Of a DNA stretch of 64,000 bases, positions 32,363 through 43,653 are shown piece after piece (the first letter of the stretch is position 1; each line of letters starts with the position of its first letter). The stretch is from contig JBANAY010000001.1 of the NCBI GenBank assembly GCA_037952775.1, positions 1,178,001 to 1,242,000 of the forward strand, in the 5' to 3' direction. The stretch is from Clonostachys chloroleuca (lineage: Eukaryota; Ascomycota; Sordariomycetes; Hypocreales; Bionectriaceae). The translations under genes and the position numbers were made by a program. The notes beneath the pieces were generated by a model. The model was not told where the DNA came from. It worked only from the letters and a program-made list of their open reading frames with translations, and made no database searches.

Positions 32363-33008
32363 GTCGAGTGTATAGTGTATCATAAGTAAGGGGTTGTCGC
32401 TCTGGATTAGTTAGATAGCTCAAAGAAAGAATTTTGGTTCGGCTACTGGTTTTTGGGACGGGTCAATAACGATTACAAGAAAATGGGATCAATAAATTAG
32501 AAATGAACATTTTATACTTTATATTATGAATTTCTGTGATTGTTAATGAAATTGTTGAGTTGGAGGATTACTCTCAAAAGGCGCTTTGACATATTTCAAA
32601 ATCAGAGAATACAACGAAGGGGATCTGTAATCAATGTTGATAAAACAGCGATCATGAAACCAAAGTCAGCAGATTCAAGGAGTATAACATTGATTTAAAC
32701 TTATTAAGGTGTGATGTGCCGCAAACTATTGCAATACTCAACTAGGGTGTAGGTGTGCATGTATCACACTCTGATATCTGACCGGGTCTAAATCCTCATC
32801 AATTTATTCTCCGTAATTGCGTTGTATTCTCGCTGTCTAATCCGCCCCGGTGATGTAAATCTATTTTTATACCCCAAATCAAATGCCATGATTCAAGGTG
32901 CGATATTTGCCGGCCGCGCTGATCATATCCGATGTCTACCGCGATGGAGCCATCTCGGCCCGTCTTATGCACTTCCCTGTCCCGGTCCTCTTCACAGTCT
33001 CGGAAGTA
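32363..33008. other. convergent intergenic region
   Basis: Lies between the 3' ends of P5CDH (plus) and the carrier-like gene (minus). AT-rich with likely terminators; no gene seen. Confidence 0.45.
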
Positions 33009-33916
33009 TTACAGATCCGAAAACAATTTCTGGAAATACGGCCTTGCCTCCATGTTTGCTACACAGCCGATGCCGAATGCCGGGATGATCCTGAGGCACC
33101 GCAACACAGTGACCGACGGCAGGTCTTTCCGTATTTGTGATGCCCTGGTGAGAAGTGGGATATGTTGCTGGCGGTTGTATAAATCCAATCCAAGTAGATG
33201 TACCGGCGACGCCGCCAATTGTGAGAAAATGGGGACTGTGAGCTGACTGACGACAGCCTTGGTGTGGGGGTTGGTAGCCAGGTGATCCGGTATCAGGGAG
33301 GATACCGCCGGCGCCAGAGTGAAAGAGCCGAAGATGGTCAACGCATCTCGGAATAGAAACGTAGCGGTGACTGATTTCGGTGTTTTGGGGATGATGGAGG
33401 TGATTTTCTTGTTGGGATCTACGGCAGCAAAGAGCCGGGCGTAGCTCACGTCTTTCCACACTCCCAGAGGCACATTTACCAGCATGGTGGTGAAGAAGGT
33501 GACGGTTCCGACTGCAGCCATCCTGACCTCGTCGCCCAGCGTCTCGGTGCTATTGGCAACGACGTATGTACCAGCATACAAAGCCCATACTAAGCCGAAG
33601 GGGCGGCCGAAGAGGAAACGTCCAGGGTGGGAGAGCGCGGCAATGCCATTGCGGCGCATTCCAGTCAGCAGAGGTTGATTGATGGACACTTTTTCGACCA
33701 TAGACCTGTAATCATTGTTAGAACTTACTTGGATTTTAGAGTTTTGAATGGCCGAGCACAGCAATGTGGCTGAAGAGAATACACACACCTGTCAATGACA
33801 GCCACAATGGGAGATATCAACGTGGCAGACACGAAGCCAGCAACAGCATCGCCGGCCAAAGCCCTGAAAAGCCGACTGCTCCTTGTGGCATCATGCTGGG
33901 TTTGCGCCGTAGACAT
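33009..33916 (-). CDS. integral membrane protein, degenerate mitochondrial-carrier-like
   Basis: Two exons (33916-33789, 33705-33009; 83-nt intron, GTGTGT..CAG) encode 274 residues. About six hydrophobic helices are spread over three similar thirds. Each third has a Pro kinked helix end that looks like a worn carrier signature: SPIVAVIDR, NVPLGVWKDVSYARLF and ASPVHLLGLDLYNR. Length and layout suit SLC25 proteins, but the charged P-x-[DE]-x-x-[KR] motif is mostly lost. There is no cleavable presequence. Its position between the proline catabolic enzymes and the Zn2Cys6 regulator suggests a role in mitochondrial proline or glutamate handling, which is inference only. Confidence 0.75.
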
Positions 33917-35161
33917 GCTAAGCCTGTGATGTCCTTGGTATCAGATCTGAATGGTGTAGTTTAACCAAAACTCAATCCATTTTCCTCCAGCCAACGCAAT
34001 TGTCCCGCGGCTAGCAGTTTCGACCAGGGGAAAGGACTCTCAAATGCACAGCATTGCCACATGATGTAGCCATTGCCGGCGAAATACCAACTAGATCGTC
34101 CATATTGGCATTCACAGATCAAGGCGTGTGCTACGGATTGCCGGTCACTGTCGGGATACTTCCCGATACTTGACAGCTTCCGTAGCCGGAGACACAGATC
34201 TGGGATTCAGGGTCCACCTGCTGTGCCTCCTCCCGCCCCTGGGCGTGATGCGATGCAGACAAGGGCATCTAGCCCATCATGCAGCTCTTGGTGTGCTTTT
34301 CCCTGAATGGGACAGATCGCTATCGCCTTCGCCCTGTTATCGTGGGGGACAGATTCTGCGGGGAAGACTCGAGCTACGGGCGGTGATTCCGGGTGGTGGT
34401 GGGTTCGGTCTCATGATTCATTCTGAGGCTGGCGTGGAAGCATATCGCGAAAAGATACATCGGAAGGCATCCGGTGGCTAAGAAGACAGGGAAAGAAGGG
34501 TCTCGTGTCCAAGCATCGGCTCTCCACTACCCCAGCCTTCGACTGTTAGCGGCGACACCGTCGACTGAGATGGAAATGCTAGTTTCGAGCCTGTCGACGA
34601 TCACTGGTCGTGGATGGCAACGGGGAATGGATTTAGGTTTATTAGCCGCCTGGGCCAGGGTTCGGGGCTCGAACGGCCTGCATCTTGACTGATGGCCAAG
34701 CAGGTACCAAGTGACGAGTCAGGTCGTGGACGTGAAGGAGGGATGTGGCAGATGCGAGTGTCCAGAAACGAGAGATAGCGAGTTGGGCTAGCGCTGGTGA
34801 TTCGAGATAAGGCCCGATCAGAACTAGCGCTGCGCTGCATGTGAGGAAGGCTGAAGCGATAGTGAGGGGAAGCGAGCGCTGGAAGCCAGCGGCCAGCCAA
34901 TGGATTAGTGGGCTTTAGGTCTCGAATTACAGCATATCAGCGCCTGGCCCCCAGTTATCCCCACAGAGCGTCCTCACTCCACTATCAACGTCACTCCACC
35001 AGCAAACCAAACCACTCATCTGGCCACAAACCTCGCCGTATCAGCAGCCAGCTACCCGCCGCTTCTCCCAGCACCGCAAGACCCTTCCTCGACAGAGCTG
35101 ATCTGGCCTGGTCTCGCTTGTCCTTCCGTGATTCTCGCTGCCCGATCGTGTCCAGCCCTTC
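33917..35161. other. divergent intergenic region
   Basis: About 1.2 kb between the carrier-like gene (minus) and the Zn2Cys6 regulator (plus); promoters of both should be here. GC-richer than other spacers, with no convincing reading frame. Confidence 0.45.
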
Positions 35162-37849
35162 ATGACCGAGAGAACCTCTGGACGAGGTCGGGTCTCCAAA
35201 CGATCCGACAACGCGTTCGTCACCCCAGCCCAGCCCCAAAGCTTGCTGAAATTAAAGAGTATCCACCCGCTGACTCACAGATCTTCTGTTGAACAACAAC
35301 AGTTGCTCGAGATGTCGAAAGCAAAAGATCAAATGCTCAGGCTCGCACCCCTGCGACGCCTGCCAGAAGCGCAAGGTTTCGTGCGAGTTCGACAGCCTTG
35401 ACCAAAAGGTTCTCGTCACCAGAGGGTATGTTGCCCAAGCCTACAAGTCTTGGACTTGGTCTCGTCTCATGTTATTGAACTGATGATTCTGATGGCTCTC
35501 GGCCAGATATCTGCTACAGCTGCAGAGACAAACCAAGAAAGAGAAGCAGGATGGCTTCCCTGACTATGCCACCCCGGCATCTGCGGACCTGCATCCTGGA
35601 CAGGATAGCACCAATGTTAATGAAGAATGCATGTATATCCCCTTGGTTAGACTCTCTGTTATAAAAATCCTCATAACATCCATCAAGTGGTAGCAAACTA
35701 ACATGCTATAGCCTCAGAGTTGGCCACCCGCAGGCCAGTATCTGAGACTCGCAGCTCTGAGAGCCGAGAAAACCTAGATCCAATCGCCTCAACACTCACG
35801 AACCCAATGTCTACCGGTAAATCAAAATTCATGAAGTCGGCCGAAGGACGAATATGTAAGATACAACGCCCCTGCTTCTGTTCCGCCACACCCAGGCCCC
35901 TAACATTCTCCTGCTCAAGTCTATCTTGGCACGTCTTCTACCTGGTCATTTAGTCGTCGGATCATGAGCCTGACCCATGAATACGTTCATGGAACCCCCA
36001 TAGCACCGACCACCCTGCTCTTTGATGGTTCAGCATACGACCTGGGCTGGGACGGCGCTAGAGTGAATCATCCATTCGACCATGCGCCTCTTCCCAGCCT
36101 TGATCATGCCATCTTTCTCATCAACAATGTCAAGTTTCACTGCAGCCAGCTCTTCCACCTATTCGACGAGGAGTCCTTCATGAAGTATCTCTACGACTAC
36201 TACTCTCACCCAACACCCAAAACTGGCACGCCGGATTTGCAGTTTATCCACCTTCTGGTCATTCTGGCAATGGGTAAAGCCCTCGGAGGCAGCACTTTTC
36301 AATCCGACATTCCACCCGGCTCTGAATATTTTGTCATGGCCATCCAGCGCATGCCCAGCTTCCACGCTCTGTTTGGACAGCCCATTTTGCTAACAGAGGT
36401 CTTGTGCTGTATTGCCTTATACTTTCAATGCCTGGATCACAGGCACGCGTCTCACGCTTTCGTAAGTGACTTGAACCCCCTGCCTCCTGTTACTCCATTG
36501 CTTACATGGTGTGCCTAGATTGGGGAGGCAATTCGGATGGCGTTGGGTCAAGGAATGCACACGGATATGCCACAGGACGAGTTAGGGGCGGATGTTGTCG
36601 AGCGAAGTCGCAAGGCGTGGTGGACCGCGTACCTGCTGGACAGGCAGATGACCTCCTTGATGGGTGTTCCACAGTCAATCCATGACGACGACGTCCATTC
36701 ACAGCTACCGGACTACGCTGATTCCCCACAACGGAGGACGGCGCTGGCCATGCAGATCCGCCTGTCTCGAACAATGTGCGCTATCAACAAAGGTAAAGAA
36801 GACCAATACGCCACGATCATCATCCTTGAGTGGTTCTTGCTGACAGCTTTGCTAGGCGTTTATGGGACAGACGGCAGACTGAACAAACGCTTTTTGATCA
36901 AGACAAAAGAGGTCTTGTCTGGTATTGCCGATCTGACGGACGAGTTACAACAAAAGTTCCCTATGCAGGCCAACGGGCCGTTCAGTACAATATCAAGGAC
37001 TTCCGGCTATCTCCATCTCCTTTATCATCAGGTAAGACATCTCTCTCTTGTTCCTCACAACTGTTGCGCTAACCTTATCTCTCAAGTGCATCATCCTCGC
37101 CACGCGCCCGCTGTTGTTCTGCTTCATGAAGATACAGTTCGAATCTCCAGACACATATCTAGAGAGCCTGAACTCATCTCAAACTGTTCGAAGTCTGATT
37201 AAGATGTGCATCGACTCTTCGCAGCAATGCATTAAGCTCCTTGATTGTCTTCTTAGTCAAGGTCTACTCGGTATGAATAACCCATATATCTTTCATTGGT
37301 TTAATCCACGCCCGGAAATTACTTACTAACACTCTAGAAGCCTCATTTCTCACCATCGATCTCGACCCTCTATTCGCCTCCAGCCTCAACCTCCTCATCG
37401 GCCCGGCGATCGACTACTGCTGGATGTCTGAGACCACCATTTGGCGAGAACGAGCGTATGCCATCCTGAACGAGATGATTGGGAGAGGGAACCGGATAGC
37501 GAAATACCGACTCGCTGAACTGGAGCAGCTGGCAGACATGCTCAGCCACCTCCCCCAGGAGAGTTCTCCACAGACGTACGTGGGCAGCGACCTAGAGGCC
37601 CCAGCAGCGGTCCCCGTGATCCGTCAGCTTCTCGTCGGGCCACCCCCGATACTTGCGCCCGGAATGCCGCCGCTGGCGCCAGCGCACATGGAGGATACCG
37701 ATGATCTGACGGCAGGGATACCTAATCTGGAGGAATGCTATATGGAGGAGTGGCTTTCGCCGGGGCAGATCACGGCCATGGCCAACTCGATTGGGAACAG
37801 CGATTCGGAATGGCTTTCTAATACGATGACGGAGCATGATATATTTTAG
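35162..37849 (+). CDS. Zn2Cys6 transcription factor with fungal TF domain
   Basis: Nine exons: 35162-35214, 35303-35425, 35507-35632, 35734-35855, 35920-36461, 36519-36792, 36856-37031, 37087-37270, 37338-37849, giving about 703 residues. The first intron splits the zinc cluster just before CSRCRKQKIKC. The Cys spacing is C-x2-C-x6-C-x5-C-x2-C-x6-C, followed by a basic/coiled dimerisation stretch (RGYLLQLQRQTKKEKQ). The fungal-specific TF domain shows FYLGTSSTWSFSRRIMSL and AIRMALGQGMHTD. The exon 3/4 junction is the least certain: a GTATAT donor at 35633 with a CAG acceptor keeps frame, but a GC donor at 35630 is possible. The intron at 36793-36855 is 63 nt without an in-frame stop, so retention would add 21 residues. 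The neighbourhood suggests a PrnA-like activator of proline use. Confidence 0.85.
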
Positions 37850-38010
37850 AAAAGACGGCTGGCTGGGAGTTTGGTGGTCGGTCAAGTGCATTTGCGCGGC
37901 GTGGAAATTCTGATGAGCGTATGCGTAAATACATCTTCGATTTATTGATTCAATAGATGGCTTTATCCAGGCCAAGTAAAATGATAAATGAATGAGTTCC
38001 ATATTTGTTA
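37850..38010. other. short spacer
   Basis: 3' flank of the regulator gene running into the first flank repeat; nothing else seen. Confidence 0.4.
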
Positions 38011-38260
38011 CAATAACCCTCCGGATCATCTTCCCTCCACCGGTTTACATACTGGGACTAAAGACTGTTAAATGTCCAAGTAATTTTTTTATGAGTAGAT
38101 GCTGTACAACGGCCGCGTGGAAAACGTGTCGGGACTTGATTGTAAGTTGGATGAAATTTCCATAGGTACTACTAGGTAGGCAACATGAGGTAGCCGAACA
38201 GGCACTTGGACGTCACAAGAACATACGGCATGTTTGAGAGCATATTGTCTCAACAATATT
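38011..38260. repeat. flank repeat R, copy 1
   Basis: Diverged direct repeat of 39331-39556. Shared blocks include GATCATCTTCC, TAGGTAGGCAACATGAGGT and CATGTTTGAGAGCATATTGT. Located beyond the 3' end of family copy B. Confidence 0.65.
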
Positions 38261-38290
38261 TCGCTGCTTCAACACCATGGCCGTCTAAGG

Positions 38291-39139
38291 TTACGGGGCG
38301 GCGGTTTCGGAGCTCCTTTGCAGCCGAATCCGTTTCACCGTCCTGTCTACTTGACCCAACCGACGTAAGGAGTTGATCGCGCGAAGTTGGGCGTTTATTT
38401 CGCGAATTTCAGCGTCTTCCTTATGCTTGACAGCGTCTTCCCTCTCCCGAAGAGCGGCTGCCATACTACCTTCAAGGAACTTGGCGCGTGCTTCCACGTC
38501 TTTCCAGCGCTTGTCGGCACTTTCCAAGGCGTCATTGAAGGCGATTCGGTCATTGTCGGCGGCTTCCTGGATTATGGCTCGGACGTCTCTTGCCTGCTCG
38601 AGGGCTTCCAGCTTCGCGGCATCGGCGATCTGCTTCTTTCCGGCAGCCTGATTCCAAATTAGAGTGGGTTTAACAATCGAAGGGGTATGAATACGTACTC
38701 GTCTCTTCTTCCTCCCGCTTGTCCTTCTTCTCGGCAAGCTTCTGCTCGTACTGGTGCTTCTTCCAAGCTAACCAGGAATTCAAAAAACTGGCGGGGGCGC
38801 CAATCAACTTGCCGGCTCTCGCGGCCCTCTTCCTCTTTAATAATTCAATTTCGAGTTAGAGAGGTTTTAACAATCAAAGGGTCATGGATACTCACCCGCT
38901 TCCTCTCTCCCCCAATTGTGCTTCTCTATCTCCCGCACCTCCTTCAATACCTCCCGGTACGCCTTCATTATCTCCAATTGGAGCTTCACCTTGGATTGCT
39001 CCATCTCCAGCCTGTTCTTCTTCATCTCCAGACTGTTCTCCTTCCAGGCTTCCGCGCAATTAGCCACACCTACAATGAAGGCCAGAAACCCAGAAACCAT
39101 CACCCCGATCCCCAACGAAGGGATCCATTCCTCAAGCAT
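38291..39139 (-). pseudogene. copy B of the small membrane/coiled-coil family, frames inconsistent
   Basis: Exon 1 (39139-38896) starts with a good ATG and encodes a hydrophobic helix (GIGVMVSGFLAFIVGVA). A long charged helix follows (SLEMKKNRLEMEQSKVKLQL and onward). A GTGAGT intron (38835-38895) leads to exon 2 (38834-38699), whose homologous frame encodes LIGAPASFLNSWLAWKKH and KDKREEEE. A second, similar intron (GTACGT..CAG, 38648-38698) leads to exon 3. Exon 3 ends at TAA (38291) and has the long coiled-coil-like frame AKLEALEQARDVRAIIQEAA. The phases of the three exons do not agree under any GT-AG choice I tried, so the copy looks broken or contains sequence indels. Start, stop and both introns are recognisable by comparison with copies A and C. 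Confidence 0.6.
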
Positions 39140-39310
39140 CGTGATTCTTTGAAATTGGAAATCGAAAATTGAGTATATGAAAATTGGTATGAAGTAAGTA
39201 AAAAAGAGCTGCCTCTCGCTACAGTCGGAGAAAGAGACAAGAAACGGCCAGAAGAGACGACCTGAGGAAATGGTGAGATTGGGGGTTCTGCCATAGCCCT
39301 CCACGCCTTG
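39140..39310 (-). promoter_or_regulatory. conserved upstream block, copy B
   Basis: On the minus strand, GGCAGAACCCCCAATCTCAC, then CTCCGACTGTAGCGAGAGGC and a GATTTCCAATTT leader. Homologous to the blocks before copies A and C. Confidence 0.55.
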
Positions 39311-39330
39311 GGGCAAAACAGAACGGTCGT

Positions 39331-39556
39331 CAATAGCCCTTCGAATCATCTTCCTTCCACCGTCTTGCATGCTGGTGCTAACGGAATGTGAACTTCAAGA
39401 CATTTTTTATAAGTACCAAAGCAAGCCAGTAGGGAATTGAAAGTTGGGTGAAATTTACATTAGGTAGGTAGGTAGGCAACATGAGGTGGACGAGGGGGCA
39501 CTTGGATACAGAGAATAAAAGGACAGCATGTTTGAGAGCATATTGTCTCAGCAATG
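39331..39556. repeat. flank repeat R, copy 2
   Basis: Second copy of the 38011-38260 repeat, in the same orientation. It lies between the divergent family copies B and C, immediately upstream of both promoter blocks. Confidence 0.65.
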
Positions 39557-39649
39557 TGTGGAATAATAACGAACACACAGGACAATAACTCTAGCTACCT
39601 GAGTATTGCATCTGCCGTCTGTACGCGTCTGTTGACGACCGCGTCTTCT

Positions 39650-39825
39650 TCCCCCAAGGCGGTGGCAGAATCCCAATGTTATGTTCTCATTTCGTGTAGT
39701 TGTGCCTTCTGGTCGTTTCCTCTTTCTTTCTTTCTTCGACTGTAGCAAGCAGCAGATTTGTTTTTCTCTCTCTCGATTCCAGATTTTCGCATTCCCACAA
39801 CTTTTCGCATTCTCACATTGTAACG
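39650..39825 (+). promoter_or_regulatory. conserved upstream block, copy C
   Basis: GTGGCAGAATCCCAATG, then TTCTTCGACTGTAGCAAGCA and a pyrimidine-rich leader; the most diverged of the three blocks but aligned over the same span. Confidence 0.5.
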
Positions 39826-40141
39826 ATGGATGATTCATTTGCTTGGGCAATGGTTATTGTCATTCTGATTTGTGCCATCCCGTGTTGGATTACGGCCTGG
39901 ACAAATTGGCACGCGGACGAGTTCTATACGGAGCTCGCTAGGAAGAAGCACGCTCGGGAGGTGGAAGCGCAAGAGAGTGAGTGTTCATGGCCCTACGATT
40001 ATTAAACCCAGCCTAACTTGGAATCAAGTGAAAGACCTCTGGGAGGCAAGGGCCCTCGAGCGTGACAACGCCGAGGAGGAAAGAGCCGCCCTCGAGGCCG
40101 CCTTGGAAAGAGCTGAGCGGCGCCGAACGTCAGTTGCGTGA
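39826..40141 (+). CDS. copy C: small membrane protein with charged helix
   Basis: Two exons (39826-39976, 40029-40141; 52-nt GTGAGT..AAG intron) encode 87 residues. One N-terminal membrane helix (AWAMVIVILICAIPCWITAW) is followed by a charged helix (TELARKKHAREVEAQE) and a coiled-coil-like exon 2 (ERDNAEEERAALEAALERAE). The splice reads through without a stop, so this copy could be expressed. Homology to copies A and B continues past the current stop. The bases GAACGTCAGTTGCG encode ERQLR in another frame, and the family-conserved terminator region (TAA at 40201, then GCCATGGTGTTG) lies 60 bp on. The C-terminus is therefore probably shortened by a 1-nt shift. No known domain. Confidence 0.6.
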
Positions 40142-40203
40142 GTTGCGCCGGGCAATGAGAGGGCTTCGGGAGGGAAGGGGCTCTGTGCCCGACCCGGCAT
40201 AAC

Positions 40204-43130
40204 CGCCATGGTGTTGAACGAGTATAATCACCTTAAAACAACCAGAAGCAGCGACGTCGACCAGTCCCTGGCATTCCACCACGGTGGTTGTAAGCCCAGG
40301 ACTGGCCCGGACCTTGGGTCTGTAGGTCAGGCGCCGAATTCGAGCGCACCTTGTCTGGGTCTAGTAACCACTTCCAATTGCCTTACGTGGTGAAGCCAAA
40401 GCAGCCCCCTTACTGTGCTTCTCATTACAGCCAGTATAAAACGATGTCGACCAATTTAATCCAATCCGAGAGTTTCCTATTATGACACTCAGAAACGCGA
40501 GTGACTATCTCTCAGGATTTTATCTGCTTCTTGCTGGAGAGCAACGATGAAACAACAAGCCCTACGGGAGGAGCCGACGCCAACCAAAGACCATGCATCT
40601 ACATTTCAAGCAGCATTGCAGCTCCAACCACTTTATCAACTCAATAAAGCTTTATTCAAACCGGATGGGTCCCTATCCATTCAACACTCGAGAAATCACT
40701 TGTATCTCGCCATCCCATGTTTCGTTATTTGTTCATTCTTTCCGTCATAGTTGGACAAACAACTTTTAAAGACTCGTTCTCTACCAAGCAGCCTACATAT
40801 TGTTGAGAAGACTCAATATTCTGTATTGACGCCATCCTACAAACTTCGCCTCAAAGCAGCTGCGTATCCATCGTTCCACAGTCTTTCTCCGCCGGCAATT
40901 TCCTCCAGTAGCACGGGATATCACTCAGCCATCAGCCCATCAATGCAACTTTGGAAATTCAGGCTTGGATTCCAGACGGAGCCCACCAAATTAACGACCT
41001 GCAACCAAGAAGAACAACTGTGACACGAACATGGACGCGGAGATAATCGAGGTGGCGCCGTGGAACCTGAACACCAAGATAAAGACGTGACTACCACTCG
41101 AACACGACTACGAATATCAACACGGCCAAGATGAGCAACCAACAACATCTACGAGACCCCAACCGAACAAGACTACTAACGTTGACACGGCCAAGATTAG
41201 CAACCAGAACCAAAAGCCGACCAACTCTAGAGACACGGGCTGAGGGGTTCATACTTCCACGTCTTCCTGTCCATGTGATAGAACACCAGATGTCTTCCAA
41301 TGCTGTCGTTGATCGCGGACCTGGGTTTGTTCATCAGGTTGGTGTACGGAGGCGTCGAGACCAAGTTTTATCGGTCGTTGATAGTCAACAACACGACCAC
41401 ACCCCGTTGTCGAGCCTCAGCCGAACTCGAGGTAGATGAACACCAAGTATCCAATTCCGCTTCTCGGCAGGCTTTCGTACGAGATCATGGTCATGTCTAG
41501 GGGCGTGTAGTCGTCGACGGCCTCTGCGTCTATGGCAGACCTTCGGAAATGTCGACAGGACACAGCCTTGCGGCGCTCATAAAGGGCAAGAACTACAATA
41601 GCTCGCACGTCAATTTGTCGCAGTCTGCATCACACGAAGCACACTGCACTTAGCCAAGGGACCTTTTACTGAGCCCAATACCGGGTTTATTTCAAACACC
41701 CCTGGTGGACGAAATGGCGAAACCACGGACAGAACTCACCACACTTTCAAGGTATATCGGTCGAGGACGCTGAGGCTGTTTCTTACATTCACTAGATTTG
41801 GCCGTTGCAAGTTTATTCCTTGGTAGCGGACTCGGCATACCAACTTTGACAAGAAGTTCACTACCCCGGTTGAGCTATAACATGATATTTGGCCACCCGC
41901 TTCTTTCACTTTGCCCACCTAGGCTTGACAACTTCCGGTCGCGGAAACCAGCATAAAAGAATGCATACACTGCCAACACCGCCCGTCACATATCTACCAT
42001 GATTCACCCAACACTCTTTCTGAATTGGCTGCCTTGATGGATCGCTGCTAAGCTCGGGTCATAACTATCGCTCATTATGACCGAAAATAACCAGGCTATG
42101 TCCATATGAATTGACTGCCCTGTGAAATCACACCTAGATCAGCTCTCCAATTATCTCTCGCCTTATCAGCCGACGGGCCGGTATTAACACCACCAAATAC
42201 TGCTTCTACCACGTTAGCCTTATGGCGAGAGGTTTCAGTTAGCTTATTGTGGGAGCTGCCGTTGGAGACGAGCGCAGGCATGCCACGAAGAGCGCTAGTA
42301 GCACATCAATGCACCTCCTTTCGTCGCTACTGCTTCTTTGAGGAGTTGGCGGCAGGAGTCCCGCATTTAGCATATCCGCCACTCTTATGCTAAGGTTGGC
42401 GGATCACCTTAGCTGGCACCGAGCCATTCTCGAATTCTGGATGATACTTCACGAGTGATCCCTTTTTTGCACTTTTCACCGCTGGCCGTTCTCGAGCGCA
42501 ACTTAGGCTTAAACGTCATGTTGCCGTCCGCCAACTCAACAGTGCTCCGACGAATGCATAGCGAGGCCTCAGGGAGATGTTCTTAGTACTGTACTCGAAC
42601 CATTTCCGGCATAAGCTACCTCTGGGTGTAGATGCTGGTGAGTGATCTTCTTAATTTCGTGTCCGTTCTTCTCCATTCGAGCGAGTTCCTAACCCTTCAG
42701 GTCCTTCAGCGCCGACTTGCAAGGTTTAACACCTCGCCATACAGGATCAGAGGCAGTGGCGTACCTGTGGTAGAGCTTCATGAGAATCTACACCTTACTG
42801 ATGCCGTGGCTAAGATCGTGGTTGCCAAGACGGTGAGCCAGAAGTCTGCTCAGAACTTGTCAGAGTGTAAACAATTCTGCTCGGCACGCTATTATCGCGC
42901 CTGGATGTTGAATCCCCGGGGATTACAATGTAGTCCATTCATTCCAGAGGTATGGGACGTTTAGATCCGAGTCTCGGCGTTTTCGTCATCACAGTCACCA
43001 ACGGAACCGGCCGCGGTCAAGGTTCAGAGCGGGCAAGAGCGGTGATTTACAAATTCATCCCGGCTAGCGGTTGAGCAGCCAATTCAAAACCGCTTCATGT
43101 GGATCCAACTATAATACATAGCAGAGTGGG
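40204..43130. other. gene-poor 2.9 kb, no gene supported
   Basis: Only short overlapping frames on both strands, with many in-frame stops. A 22-bp near-perfect direct repeat (AACACGGCCAAG then GACACGGCCAAG, each followed by AT(G/T)AGCAACCA) occurs near 41120 and 41190. It could be a worn mobile-element remnant, but I see no recognisable transposase, reverse transcriptase or terminal repeats. Confidence 0.4.
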
Positions 43131-43653
43131 CTACTGAGAACCCAAGCTCTTCTGTTCCGCGACACCAGGGAATGCGAGTTCACCTGTGGCAATCTTATCC
43201 TTAAGGAGCTCTTGTGCTTGTTGCAGGGATTTCTCATCCGCAAACAGCGAAGCCTCGAGGGATTCATAGATATTTTCATGGCCCACCAAGAGCTCTTTTA
43301 ATTCTTCGCGAACTGCTTTGGCAGTGTCTAGTCCCGCCCCCGGTTGGAACATCTTCATGGTCGTCTCGTTCACCTTTTTCTTCGTCTCGGCATCAAGAAA
43401 TTCCTGAAATGCATGTGTCAGAACAAGCGACCAAGGGGCGGAAACCCAAATCAGCAAGAGATCCTACATCAATGTCGGAGCTAAGGTTGATGGACGCTTT
43501 CCACCAATTTGTTTCCAGCTTCATGTCAGTCTCTGGATTCAACTTCTGAATCGCTTCAACATGGTTAGCCATATAAGCCATCCTTTCCTCACGCGATAGG
43601 TTCGATGGCATTCTGGCGTTTTGGAGCTCCGGGGTCACGTTGATTTCGGCCAT
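43131..43653 (-). CDS. small helical protein of unknown function
   Basis: Two exons (43653-43468, 43403-43131; 64-nt intron, GTAGGA..CAG) encode 152 residues. The start MAEINVTPELQNARMPSNL follows a clean ATG. An internal start-like stretch (REERMAYMANHVEAIQKLNP) leads into a charged helical C-terminus (TAKAVREELKELLVGHENIY). No signal peptide, membrane helix, cysteine pattern or known motif is visible. Probably cytosolic. It stands about 560 bp from the NmrA-like gene on the same strand. I do not recognise the family. Confidence 0.7.

Noticed and set aside
41091..41608. Possible retrotransposon remnant in 41.0-41.6 kb
   Set aside because: Only a short direct repeat is visible; no reverse transcriptase, integrase or terminal repeat motif could be recognised.
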